DNA of 64,000 nt from Cryobacterium sp. Y82 (lineage in GTDB: Bacteria; Actinomycetota; Actinomycetes; Actinomycetales; Microbacteriaceae): NCBI RefSeq assembly GCF_002929495.1, contig NZ_PJJJ01000036.1, forward strand, positions 311,713-375,712. Reading direction: 5' to 3'. The notes under the pieces were generated by a model, which made no database searches, had not been told where the DNA came from, and saw nothing but the letters and a program-made list of their open reading frames with translations. The number at the start of each line of letters is the position of its first letter. Position 1 is the first letter of the stretch. Positions 54,296-63,097 of the stretch are shown here, one piece after another. The position numbers and the translations under genes are program-made.

Positions 54296-56737
54296 GTGGT
54301 TCGAATTCGAGCAAAAGCAAAACAGGTGCGATCTGAGTTGATGGTCTCCAAGGGGTGGATCCAGGGGGTGGCCTTGGTGATGGTCTTTGGTTTTGCCGTC
54401 ATGGGTTTTCTCGCATTGAGGACCTACACCGATTCGATGCCCCAGCCGAAACAGGTGGTCGACTCGCAGGGTGAGGTTGTTTTCACGGGCGCTGAGATCA
54501 CTGATGGGCAGCAGACGTTCGCCGGTCGCGGACTGCAGCAGTACGGCTCGATCATGGGTCACGGCGGGTACCTGGGACCGGATTACACCGCCGACTATCT
54601 GCGTCGCTCGGCCGAGTTCGTGCTGGAGGCCCTCACCGCTTCGGGTGTGCAGGACCCGCAGGGCGAACTGGTCGAGATGATGCGCACCAACCGCTACGAC
54701 GCCACCTCGGGTGACCTGATCTTTACCGACCTGCAGATCGCCGCCTTTGAGGACATCACTCAGCACTACGCTGAGTATTTCGGTTCTCCGACCACGCAAT
54801 ACGGGCTCATTCCCAACGTCATCACCGACCCGGCGGAGGTGCACGAGCTCACGGCTTTCTTTGCTTGGACGGCCTGGGCATCCGCTGCCGAACGGCCGGG
54901 ACACGACTATTCCTACTCGAATAACTGGCCAGCGGAACCGCTCGTTGACAATGCGCCCACCGCCGACATCATCGTCTGGAGTGCGCTCTCGCTGATATCC
55001 CTGCTGGTCGCCCTCGGCGCGCTTTTTGGCTTGTACGGTCGGTGGAGCAAGAAAATGGGCTGGCAGCACGGGGAAGAGACCCCAGCGTTGTCATTCCGGC
55101 AGCCGGGCGAGGTGAAGGTGACCCCGGCGCAGTCCGCCACAGCCTGGTTCTTCTTTGTCGTCGCACTGATGTTCCTCGCTCAGGCGTTTCTCGGGGCTGC
55201 CATCGAGCACTACCGGGCCGACCTATCCAGCTTCTTCGGTATCGACCTCGCGCAGATTCTGCCGTTCAATCTTGCGCGCACCTGGCATGTGCAGCTCTCG
55301 TTGTTGTGGACGGCCGCGTCGTTCCTCGCCGCTGGTATTTTTCTCGCGCCATACATCTCCGGGCGCGAACCGAAGCGCCAGCACTGGCTTGCCTATGGGT
55401 TGCTTGGCGCGCTCGCTGTCGTTATCGCGGGCTCCTTCGTCGGCGAGGCGATGAGTGTTTTCGGTGTCGAAGCGGCTAAGGACTCGATCTTCTGGGGTAT
55501 GCAGTGGGAGTACATTGACCTGCCGAAGGTGTGGCAGGGGATGCTCGTTGTTGGCCTGACGCTGTGGATCGTGATTATCTACCGTGGTATTCGGGCTCGG
55601 CTCAAGTCAGAGCACCGTTTCAACTTGCCATGGCTGTTTTTCTATTCGGGCCTCGCGATTCCCGCGTTCTACGCGGTGGGTATGCTGGCCGGCACCGAGG
55701 TGCACCTCAGCGTGGCTGAATTCTGGCGTTTCTGGGTCGTGCATCTCTGGGTTGAGGACTTCCTGGAATTGTTCACGACCGTCATGGTCGCGTACATCTT
55801 CGTGATGCTCGGCGTCGTACGGCACAAAATTGCTATGCAGATCATTCTGCTCGACGTTATTCTCTACTCCGCCGGCGGAATCCTTGGCACCATGCATCAC
55901 CTGTATTTCTCGGGAACCCCGGTAGAGCACATGGCGCTGGGGGCGTTCTTTTCCGCCCTCGAAGTGATTCCGCTGACCTTCCTGACCATCGAGGCGTGGA
56001 GTTTTCTGCAGCTCGGGTCGCGGCAGGAGTCCCGCAGCTCGGCCCCGTTCCCTCACCGCTGGGCGGTCATGTTCCTCGTGGCGGTCGGGTTCTGGAACTT
56101 CCTCGGCGCGGGGATTTTTGGATTCCTGATCAATTTGCCGATCATTTCGTACTACGAGATCGGTACGGCCCTCACGGCCAACCATGCCCATGCCGCCATG
56201 ATGGGTGTCTACGGGATGCTCGGGGTCGGCTTGGCTCTGTTCGCCTTGCGTTATCTGATTCCAGCGAACCGCTGGCCCGATCGGCTGGCAAAATTGTCGT
56301 TCTGGTGCCTCAACCTCGGGCTGGCGTGGATGACGTTCGCGACCCTGCTGCCGCTCGGTGTCATTCAACTGTGGCATTCCATCAACGACGGGTACTTCGA
56401 GGCGCGCAGCCTGAACTTCATCACCGAACCCGGTAATGCCGTGCTTGAGTGGCTGCGGTTGCCCGGTGACGTACTCTTCATCGTCGGCGGTGTTATGCCG
56501 TTTGTTTGGATCGCATGGCTCGGCGTGCGCTACCGCATCAAGGGCAGTACCCAGGATGTACCCATGGAGGCGCTGTTTGTGGAAGCGCAGCCGGCGGCAT
56601 CCGTCTCGGCGTACCGTGCCGAACCGACGATCGAAGACGGGTCCCCGGCCGGAAGCACGAGCGGATACGCCTCGGACAACCGATCGGCCACCGAATCAAA
56701 CACCGACGATGGTACCCGCCCGGTGGACGGCTCCTGA
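54296..56737 (+). CDS. norB: Quinol-dependent nitric oxide reductase (NorB/NorZ)
   Basis: An 813-residue single-subunit qNOR: an N-terminal extension with one helix and a cytochrome-c-like periplasmic domain without heme, then twelve helices of the heme-copper oxidase fold. It reduces two NO to N2O with menaquinol. Metal ligands: His331 (RTWHVQLSLLW), His483/Glu487/Glu491 (VVHLWVEDFLELF), His534/His535 (TMHHLYFSG), His630 and His632 (NHAHAAMMG). The Fe-B histidines are intact, so it is not an NO dismutase. GTG 54296 has GAGGGAAGG upstream; ATG 54251 would put a leader hairpin inside the gene. The C-terminal 60 residues are Ser/Thr/Asp-rich. Two nt of its stop form the next start (TGATG). Confidence 0.93.
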   Translation: MVRIRAKAKQVRSELMVSKGWIQGVALVMVFGFAVMGFLALRTYTDSMPQPKQVVDSQGEVVFTGAEITDGQQTFAGRGLQQYGSIMGHGGYLGPDYTADYLRRSAEFVLEALTASGVQDPQGELVEMMRTNRYDATSGDLIFTDLQIAAFEDITQHYAEYFGSPTTQYGLIPNVITDPAEVHELTAFFAWTAWASAAERPGHDYSYSNNWPAEPLVDNAPTADIIVWSALSLISLLVALGALFGLYGRWSKKMGWQHGEETPALSFRQPGEVKVTPAQSATAWFFFVVALMFLAQAFLGAAIEHYRADLSSFFGIDLAQILPFNLARTWHVQLSLLWTAASFLAAGIFLAPYISGREPKRQHWLAYGLLGALAVVIAGSFVGEAMSVFGVEAAKDSIFWGMQWEYIDLPKVWQGMLVVGLTLWIVIIYRGIRARLKSEHRFNLPWLFFYSGLAIPAFYAVGMLAGTEVHLSVAEFWRFWVVHLWVEDFLELFTTVMVAYIFVMLGVVRHKIAMQIILLDVILYSAGGILGTMHHLYFSGTPVEHMALGAFFSALEVIPLTFLTIEAWSFLQLGSRQESRSSAPFPHRWAVMFLVAVGFWNFLGAGIFGFLINLPIISYYEIGTALTANHAHAAMMGVYGMLGVGLALFALRYLIPANRWPDRLAKLSFWCLNLGLAWMTFATLLPLGVIQLWHSINDGYFEARSLNFITEPGNAVLEWLRLPGDVLFIVGGVMPFVWIAWLGVRYRIKGSTQDVPMEALFVEAQPAASVSAYRAEPTIEDGSPAGSTSGYASDNRSATESNTDDGTRPVDGS

Positions 56738-57501
56738 TGGGGGCCATCGATTCGGAGGTCTGGTTCGCGCTCACCTACGGCGGATTTCTGCTGATGGTGG
56801 CGCACATCCTCGACCTTCTCGCGCGGCGGACCGCTACCAAGACGACCGCCGCGCGGTCGGGGGGCTTCACCTACCACGAAGACCACGACGCCTGGAAATG
56901 CTCGGAAGACCAGTGGCTGTGGCCGATCTCCTTCGACCCGGACAACCGGGTGACGCGCTATCAGGCTAGTGCGACCGTGTGCAATCCGTGCCCGGTGAAA
57001 GACACCTGCACGACCTCGGACACCGGCCGTCAGGTTGCCCGCAACATCGACCCCTGGCCGAGTTCGGAGGCGGAGCGATTCCACCGGGGAATCGCCTGCG
57101 TCGTGGTAGTACTCGGCCTGGTCTGGCCGCTAGCCACGATGCTGCAACAGCGCACCGGGGTTGAACTCGTGATCCTGGGGGCGGCAGCTGTCACCATCGC
57201 CGTGTGTAGCTGGCCGCTCTGGTCGCACCTGCGGCGCAGCCCGGCCGGGTTTCCCGCACACCTGCGCCACGAAGGTCTCGACGAGAGTGTCGCCACTCGG
57301 GAAGCCGGCCGCCTCAGGGAAGTCGCCCGCGGCTACGGCAACATCAGAAAAACCGGTCCGAGACAGGTTCCCGGCCCCGCCAAAACGACAGGAGACACCG
57401 TGCATTCACCGTATTCCACCCACTGGACCGAACGGGAAGCGGAAGCCGACCCCGGCCTACCCGGCGCGGCCACCGCCGGGACCCGAGAGAAAAATCGCTG
57501 A
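56737..57501 (+). CDS. Three-helix membrane protein with a transposase-like cysteine domain
   Basis: A 254-residue protein with helices at about 8-28, 118-136 and 143-162, a soluble segment (40-112) between the first two, and a long charged C-terminus. The segment FTYHEDHDAWKCSEDQW ... YQASATVCNPCPVKDTCTTS ... GRQV has the pattern of the cysteine-rich part of IS1182-type transposases (DDE_Tnp_1_6): Cys55, Cys82, Cys85 and Cys91 could bind a metal. No catalytic DDE part is present. I infer that a zinc- or redox-binding module was taken from a transposase. Its start overlaps the norB stop by 1 nt and its stop overlaps the slipin start by 1 nt. It may tune or assemble the NO reductase; this is speculation. 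Confidence 0.8.
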   Translation: MGAIDSEVWFALTYGGFLLMVAHILDLLARRTATKTTAARSGGFTYHEDHDAWKCSEDQWLWPISFDPDNRVTRYQASATVCNPCPVKDTCTTSDTGRQVARNIDPWPSSEAERFHRGIACVVVVLGLVWPLATMLQQRTGVELVILGAAAVTIAVCSWPLWSHLRRSPAGFPAHLRHEGLDESVATREAGRLREVARGYGNIRKTGPRQVPGPAKTTGDTVHSPYSTHWTEREAEADPGLPGAATAGTREKNR

Positions 57502-58373
57502 TGGCGTGGCTGATTGTGCTCCTGATCGTGCTCGGCCTGGTATTGATCTGGTTCGCGGCCTCGTTCAAGGTCTTGCAGGAATACGAACGGGGCGTCACTT
57601 TTCGATTTGGGCGGTTGCGTCCAATTCGCCAGCCCGGAGTGCAGATCGTCTTCCTCGGGATCGACACCATGGTCCGCGTCGATCTGCGCATCGTGACGCT
57701 CACGATTCCGCCGCAGGACGTCATCACCAAGGACAACGTACCCGCCCGGGTTAATGCGGTCGTGCTGTTCCAGGTCACCGACCCGGTTCGGTCGGTGATG
57801 GGAGTGGAAAACCACGCTGTTGCTACCTCGCAGATGGCGCAGACCACACTGCGGTCCGTCGTCGGGCGTGCCGACCTCGACACCCTGCTGGCGCACCGCG
57901 CCGATCTCAACGAGGATCTCGCCCGCAACATCAACGCCCAGACCGAACCGTGGGGCGTTCAGGTCAAGGTCGTCGAGATCAAGGATGTGGAGATCCCGCA
58001 GGCGATGCAGCGGGCGATGGCCCGCGAGGCAGAAGCCGAGCGGGAGCGTCGCGCGAAGATCATCAACGCACACGGTGAGTTGCAGGCCTCGGAGGAACTC
58101 GGTCAAGCAGCCGAGATCCTCAGCCGCAACCCGGCGTCGTTGCAGCTGCGCTATTTGCAGACGCTGCTCGAGCTCGGAGCCGACCATAACTCCACGGTGG
58201 TCTTCCCGCTGCCGATGGATATCATCGGGCCGTTCCTGAATAAGATCCCGCGGTGGCTCGACAAGCAGGCGGCCACCGGGTCTCTGCCGACTGCCGGCAG
58301 TGTCCCGGCGCCCGCGGCGGCACCGGCCTCCCCGCCGGTTGCCGTTCCCGTTCCGGAAGGGAGTTACTCATGA
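57501..58373 (+). CDS. Slipin (SPFH/band-7 family membrane protein)
   Basis: A 290-residue slipin: one N-terminal helix (3-20), then the SPFH domain (FKVLQEYERGVTFRFGR; KDNVPARVNAVVLFQV; TTLRSVVGRADLDTLL), a coiled-coil segment (AMAREAEAERERRAKI) and a Pro/Ala-rich tail. It should form oligomeric rings in the cytoplasmic membrane that organise or stabilise partner proteins. Slipins are often paired with NfeD; none is present here, and the small two-helix protein downstream may fill that place. Its translation is coupled to both neighbours (TGATG, ATGA). Confidence 0.9.
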   Translation: MAWLIVLLIVLGLVLIWFAASFKVLQEYERGVTFRFGRLRPIRQPGVQIVFLGIDTMVRVDLRIVTLTIPPQDVITKDNVPARVNAVVLFQVTDPVRSVMGVENHAVATSQMAQTTLRSVVGRADLDTLLAHRADLNEDLARNINAQTEPWGVQVKVVEIKDVEIPQAMQRAMAREAEAERERRAKIINAHGELQASEELGQAAEILSRNPASLQLRYLQTLLELGADHNSTVVFPLPMDIIGPFLNKIPRWLDKQAATGSLPTAGSVPAPAAAPASPPVAVPVPEGSYS

Positions 58374-58639
58374 GTGAGGTCCTGCGGGAGAAGAACCGCA
58401 CCGGCTCGACCGCGCACCGCACCCGGTGCATCCGACTGATGCTCGTTGGATCGTTCATCGGCTTGTTCACGCCGATCCTGGGTTTTCTTATCGGCACGAT
58501 CGTGCGGGCCGACGTGACAGTTGGCGGACTGGAGCCGCTGCTGTTCTGGATGCTCATCGGCATGTTTGTCGGCATGGCCGGAACAGGCGTCGCCATTCTG
58601 GGTGCCCTGCAATGGGTCTCCGGCAAACGATGCGCCTGA
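58370..58639 (+). CDS. Small two-helix membrane protein, last gene of the NO reductase operon
   Basis: An 89-residue protein with a basic start (REKNRTGSTAHRTRC) and two helices at about 23-46 and 57-78 (LVGSFIGLFTPILGFLIGT; LLFWMLIGMFVGMAGTGVAI) with short loops. No family is recognised. GGAAGGGAG precedes ATG 58370, and the start overlaps the slipin stop by 4 nt, so it belongs to the operon. A hairpin follows within 12 bp. Confidence 0.8.
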   Translation: MSEVLREKNRTGSTAHRTRCIRLMLVGSFIGLFTPILGFLIGTIVRADVTVGGLEPLLFWMLIGMFVGMAGTGVAILGALQWVSGKRCA

Positions 58640-58650
58640 TCTTGCGCGAC

Positions 58651-58705
58651 AGAGTGGCAGTGGTGCCGGGTGTGCCCGACACCACTGCCACTCTTCACTC
58701 CTTTT
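58651..58705. terminator. Strong hairpin shared by two convergent operons
   Basis: The arms 58651-58665 and 58680-58694 are perfect over 15 bp, with an additional inner cggg/cccg stem, and a TTTT run at 58702-58705 follows for the plus strand. It closes the NO reductase operon and also lies just beyond the stop of the convergent OFA-type transporter gene. Confidence 0.8.
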
Positions 58706-60032
58706 AGCTGACAACCCTCGGTAGTTCGTCTACCGCGCTTCCGGCGGGTGACTTCAACGCGTCACCCTTTGGTCGCGGCATTTTAGTGATGATGGGGACG
58801 ATCACCGACATCAGGGCAATAATGCCCATGACGGTGTAGCCCAGCGTGTAGTCCTTGTCCGCGCCGATAAGGGCGGCGATGATTGGCGAGCCGATGATCC
58901 CGCCGAGGCTCCACCCGATGATCATGAGTCCGTAGATCGCACCAGCGTGTTTGACTCCGAAGAAGTCGCCCGCCGTTGCAGGCATCGTGCCGAACCCGCC
59001 CCCGAAGCAAAGGTAGACGATGGCGGCGAGGACGAAGAACAGCACGGCGTTGCTGGCGTGGGGGATGACCAGCAAACAGACACCCTGCAAGCCGAGCATC
59101 AGACCGAATGTCGTCATCCGACCGGTCTTCCCAGAAACCCACGCCCAAAAGACACGGCCACCTCCATTGAACAGCGCCAGCACTCCGACGAGCGCTGCAG
59201 CACCACCGATGCTATAACCGGCGATGTCGATCGCACTCGAGTTGGCCTGGGCGACCAACGCAATACCGACGGTGACGTTAAGGGTGAGAATTGCCGCCAG
59301 AAAGTACCACTGCGGTGTCCGTAGGGCCTCTTTTTCGGTGAACTGCTTGTAGCTGTCGTGCGCCTTGCCTGTTGACGCAGACACCCACCCCGGCACCGTG
59401 TATCCGGCTGGTGGGTTACGGAAAAACGCCGCGCCAATCAGCGCGAGCACGAGGTAACTGATACCGAGAGGCAGAAAAGCTCGGTTTGGTTCCGTCGGAG
59501 TCATGGCGATCAGCCACTGGGCGATGGGCGCGGTCAGGACCGCACCAAATCCGAAGCCGGCGACCGCGAGTCCGGTAATGAGACCGCGCTTGTCGGGGAA
59601 CCACTTCTGCAACATTGCAATCGGCACGATGTACGCCAAGCCGAGGCCGAACCCGCTGATGACTCCGTAGCCGAGGATCAGGAGCCACAGCTGGGTGTTG
59701 TCATGCGAGAGAGCAAACGACGCAAGGATGCATCCGAAACCGTAGATGATGCCGCCGCTAAGCGCCACCGGCCGCGGCCCCTTCTTGTCCTGGATCCTCC
59801 CACCAATGTAGCTGCCGATGAAAATCATGCCAATTGTCACGGTAAACGGCAGAGAGGCTTCCGGATTGGTGAGCCCCATAGCGTCCGGGCTTTGCAACGC
59901 TGAGCTGAACACACTCCACGCGTAGACGGCGCCAATCGAGAACTGCAGCAACAGCGCTGCGATCACAATCCCCCACCGTCCCGCCGTCGGTTTTTTTGTC
60001 GTTGCACCGATCACAGTGGCTGATGAATACAT
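58704..60032 (-). CDS. OFA-family MFS transporter (oxalate/formate antiporter-like)
   Basis: A 442-residue, twelve-helix transporter. WGIVIAALLLQFSIGAVYAWSVF in helix 1 (split) and GGRIQDKKGPRPVALSGG as motif A are typical of the OFA group (TIGR00890-like), which includes formate/oxalate exchangers and many uncharacterised carboxylate transporters. ATG 60032 has AAGGG at 8 nt; the ATG 19 codons upstream lacks one. It is divergent from an FdhF/YdeP-type enzyme, which fits uptake or exchange of formate or a related acid, but the substrate is inferred from context only. Confidence 0.85.
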   Translation of the reverse strand: MYSSATVIGATTKKPTAGRWGIVIAALLLQFSIGAVYAWSVFSSALQSPDAMGLTNPEASLPFTVTIGMIFIGSYIGGRIQDKKGPRPVALSGGIIYGFGCILASFALSHDNTQLWLLILGYGVISGFGLGLAYIVPIAMLQKWFPDKRGLITGLAVAGFGFGAVLTAPIAQWLIAMTPTEPNRAFLPLGISYLVLALIGAAFFRNPPAGYTVPGWVSASTGKAHDSYKQFTEKEALRTPQWYFLAAILTLNVTVGIALVAQANSSAIDIAGYSIGGAAALVGVLALFNGGGRVFWAWVSGKTGRMTTFGLMLGLQGVCLLVIPHASNAVLFFVLAAIVYLCFGGGFGTMPATAGDFFGVKHAGAIYGLMIIGWSLGGIIGSPIIAALIGADKDYTLGYTVMGIIALMSVIVPIITKMPRPKGDALKSPAGSAVDELPRVVS

Positions 60033-60343
60033 AGTTCTACCCTTCTGATGGTTTTGAATAAGTCCCCCATGAGAACACTTATGGCGCACGGCCCATCACT
60101 AGCCCGGCTCTGCGCAACCGCGACCGCAACTACATTCCCGCCAACGTTTCTTCTGGCGTCGCCAGTTCTGCGGCGCAGGAGACTGGAGCCAATACGGCGG
60201 CCGGCATCGGTCTGGCGGCGGGCGCCACAAGAAGTCGTGGCGTAGGAGTTAAGCTCCAGACGCGGATTTCGGGACACCAATGGCCAGCGTGACATTTAGG
60301 ACGCTATAGGTGTTCAGCCGCTCTCAGACGGCTTCTTTCACGA

Positions 60344-60390
60344 GTAACGAATCGTTACGCTAAGCAGGCGACTTTTCGTCGAGTCGTTAC
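60344..60390. promoter_or_regulatory. Palindromic operator candidate between transporter and oxidoreductase
   Basis: GTAACGA-a-TCGTTAC (60344-60358) is a perfect 15-nt palindrome, and TCGTTAC recurs at 60384-60390, 26 nt after the end of the palindrome. The 711-bp gap 60033-60743 that contains it is otherwise free of credible genes; its right half (60580-60740) is A+T-rich and unlike coding sequence nearby. A regulator could control both divergent genes from here. Confidence 0.55.
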
Positions 60391-60743
60391 CCACTCACCT
60401 TTTTAGTCTTATCACCTAACTGAGAGCTTCGCAAATGTTCGGTCCCGACCTGAAGGAGACAAGAACCATTTTCACTATGTCTGCAGATAGTCACGCGCCC
60501 GAATCCCCTAGGCCGCAGGCGGGTCCCGGCAGCGCCCACCACTGTCGATCCCGATCTGCTCCGATCCAGGTAAAGAAATTAGCAGGCCCGCAGGATATGC
60601 GGCCCTATCATGCGCACTCTGTGACGCGGAAAGCTCTTTTAAATAACAGATGTCCGAAAACAATGTATGTCCATATCGTCGAAAATCTTTTTTCACGGGG
60701 TTTCATTGTTTCGGCGATTATTTTTTGGGGGCAGGATAGAAGT

Positions 60744-63038
60744 ATGAAACGTGCAGCACCGGTAAAAGACATCAACGAAGCTAATCTCATCGTCAAGAAA
60801 CCCAGAACTCACGCAGCGGGCGTCGAAGCCGTCGTGGTGGCGCTGGACCGCGGCATCGCTCAGGCCGGACTGTCCCGCACAGCCCGCTCCTTGCTTCGAC
60901 TCAATCAACGTGACGGGACCGACTGCCCTGGATGCGCGTGGCCGGAATCCCAGGGGCACCGCAAGACAGCGGAATTCTGCGAGAACGGTGCCAAGGCCGT
61001 GGCCGAGGAGAGCACCACGCGCACGGTGGGTCCCGATTTCTGGGCGGAGCATTCCGTCGAGGAGCTGGCGACCAAGACCGAGTACTGGCTGGGCAACCAA
61101 GGCCGTATCACGCACCCTGTGGTCATCCGTCCCGGTGACACGCACTATTCTCAAATCAGCTGGGACGACGCCTTCGAGCTCGTCGGGCAGAAAATTCGCG
61201 AAAGCACTCCGCAGCGCACGGTGTTCTACACCTCGGGTCGCACGGCGAACGAGTCAGCGTTCATGTACCAGCTCTTTGCCCGGTCGATTGGCACCAACAA
61301 CCTGCCGGACTGTTCAAACATGTGCCATGAATCCTCTGGGTCGGCGCTGAACCCCACGATCGGTATCGGCAAGGGCACGGTGTCGCTTGACGATATCCAC
61401 CAGGCCGAGCTCATCTTCGTTGTCGGACAGAACCCCGGCACAAACCATCCCCGCATGCTCTCGGCATTGGCCGCATGCAAGGATAATGGCGGAAAAATCG
61501 TCGCCGTGAACCCCCTCCCCGAAGCCGGTCTGTTCAACTTCAAGGACCCGCAGACCCCCACCGGGCTGATCGGAACCGGCACGAACCTCGCCGACGAATT
61601 TCTGCAGATCAAGGTCGGGGCCGACCTGGCCCTGTTCCAGGCACTGGGGCATCTCCTGCTTGAGGAAGAAGAGCGCGTTCCGGGCTCGGTCGTGGATCAC
61701 GCTTTCATCGCCGAGAACACCGATGGGATCGACGCTTACCGGGCCGCCCGCAAGACTATCGACTGGGAGCAGACCGAAGCTGCCACCGGTCTTTCCCGTC
61801 TGCAAATCGCGACCGTCGCCCAGATGCTGGTCGCTTCCAAAGCCACCATCATCTGCTGGGCGCTCGGCCTTACGCAGCAGCCGCACTCGGTAAACACGCT
61901 CAAGGAGATCATCAATCTGCTCCTGCTCCAAGGGAATTTCGGCAAGCCCGGCGCTGGAGCGTGCCCAGTGCGGGGGCACTCCAATGTGCAGGGCGACCGC
62001 ACTATGGGCGTCTGGGAGAAGCCGCAGGAACCAATGCTCGCGGCCCTCGACAAAGAATTCTCAATTGAATCTCCACGCGAACATGGCCTCGACTCAGTCG
62101 ACACCGTGGACGCGTTCGAGAAGAACAATGTTGACGTCTTCATCTCCATGGGCGGAAACTTCGCGTTGGCGTGCTCGGACACCGATCTACTCGAAGCAGC
62201 GATGCAGCGCGTAGGCCTGACAGTGAGCGTGTCGACCAAGCCCAACCGGTCGCACGTCCGCCACGGCCTGACCTCATTGATTTTGCCGACCCTTGGCCGA
62301 ACGGACACGGACGACAAACATCCTGGTGGCCGTCAGGTGCTCAGCGTCGAAGACTCCATGTCCGTTGTGCGCACCACCCAGGGGCGCCTGAAGCCGGTCT
62401 CTGAGCACATGCTGGCCGAACCTGTGATCATCGCTCGCATGGCTAACGCCACCCTCGGCGCCGACCACGTCATCGACTGGAAGGCTATGGCCGAGGACTA
62501 CGACGTCATCCGTGACCACATCTCCCGGGTGCTGCCAGGTTTCGCCAACTTCAACGCCCGGCTCAAGACCAAAAACGGCTTTGTATTGCCGAACCCACCG
62601 CGCGATACCCGTAGCTTCAAGACCGACATTGGCCTGGCCCGCTTCACGGTGAGCCCGCTGGAATATCTCACCCCGCCGGTCGGCCACCTGATCTTGCAGA
62701 CCATGCGCAGCCACGACCAGTACAACACGACGTTCTACGGCCTCGACGACCGCTACCGCGGTATCTCCAACGGTCGCCGGGTGATTCTCATCAACGCCGA
62801 GGATGCAGCGCAGATGGGGTTTTCCGATCGTGCGCCGGTCGACGTGATTAGTACCTTCCAAGGCGCCGAGCGCCGCGCGGATGACTTTCGTCTCGTGTTC
62901 TACCCGACTCCGCGCGGCTGTGCGGCGGCGTACTTCCCCGAGGCCAACGCGTTGATGCACCGCGAGCTTGTGGCGCGGGAATCAAACACCCCCGGCTACA
63001 AGGCTATGGCGGTGCGCTTTGTGGCTCGTGCCGAGTAA
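60744..63038 (+). CDS. FdhF/YdeP-family molybdopterin oxidoreductase, alpha subunit
   Basis: A 764-residue molybdopterin oxidoreductase of the YdeP type (TIGR01701-like). The N-terminal CPGCAWPES has Cys61 and Cys64 in place of a normal [4Fe-4S] set; NMCHESSGSALNPTIGIGKGTVSL (split) and RGHSNVQGDRTMG are family signatures, and the dinucleotide-binding C-terminal domain ends it. Its relation to formate dehydrogenases suggests formate or similar oxidation, but E. coli YdeP is known only for an acid-resistance link. ATG 60744 is chosen because the frame upstream to 60435 has non-coding composition and no family match. No accessory FdhD, NADH-binding or membrane subunit gene is adjacent. Confidence 0.88.
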   Translation: MKRAAPVKDINEANLIVKKPRTHAAGVEAVVVALDRGIAQAGLSRTARSLLRLNQRDGTDCPGCAWPESQGHRKTAEFCENGAKAVAEESTTRTVGPDFWAEHSVEELATKTEYWLGNQGRITHPVVIRPGDTHYSQISWDDAFELVGQKIRESTPQRTVFYTSGRTANESAFMYQLFARSIGTNNLPDCSNMCHESSGSALNPTIGIGKGTVSLDDIHQAELIFVVGQNPGTNHPRMLSALAACKDNGGKIVAVNPLPEAGLFNFKDPQTPTGLIGTGTNLADEFLQIKVGADLALFQALGHLLLEEEERVPGSVVDHAFIAENTDGIDAYRAARKTIDWEQTEAATGLSRLQIATVAQMLVASKATIICWALGLTQQPHSVNTLKEIINLLLLQGNFGKPGAGACPVRGHSNVQGDRTMGVWEKPQEPMLAALDKEFSIESPREHGLDSVDTVDAFEKNNVDVFISMGGNFALACSDTDLLEAAMQRVGLTVSVSTKPNRSHVRHGLTSLILPTLGRTDTDDKHPGGRQVLSVEDSMSVVRTTQGRLKPVSEHMLAEPVIIARMANATLGADHVIDWKAMAEDYDVIRDHISRVLPGFANFNARLKTKNGFVLPNPPRDTRSFKTDIGLARFTVSPLEYLTPPVGHLILQTMRSHDQYNTTFYGLDDRYRGISNGRRVILINAEDAAQMGFSDRAPVDVISTFQGAERRADDFRLVFYPTPRGCAAAYFPEANALMHRELVARESNTPGYKAMAVRFVARAE

Positions 63039-63066
63039 TCTTTTCCGCTGAGCTAACCGACTGAAC

Positions 63067-63097
63067 CGGCCGTTCCAACCGCAAGGGTGGGCGGCCG
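63067..63097 (+). terminator. Weak hairpin after the oxidoreductase gene
   Basis: cggccg (63067-63072) pairs with cggccg (63092-63097) around an imperfect inner stem. The surrounding gap 63039-63427 shows no credible gene; a minus-strand frame there has no family-like features. Confidence 0.35.

Noticed and set aside
54296..54320. tRNA-like ggttcgaattc sequence
   Set aside because: It is the norB start region; no acceptor or anticodon stems can be formed around it.
54296..56737. NO dismutase (NOD) rather than NO reductase
   Set aside because: NOD candidates replace an Fe-B His; both histidines in TMHHLYF are retained here.
56737..57501. Transposase fragment or insertion sequence remnant
   Set aside because: The frame is intact, coupled to both neighbours by overlaps, has three membrane helices and no inverted repeats or DDE residues.
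60011..60295. 94-codon minus-strand frame upstream of the OFA transporter
   Set aside because: Overlaps the start of the transporter gene in another frame and lacks a ribosome site and family features.
60435..60743. N-terminal extension of the FdhF/YdeP-like protein
   Set aside because: The extension has AT-rich, non-coding-like composition, no family match, and the internal ATG gives the usual length.
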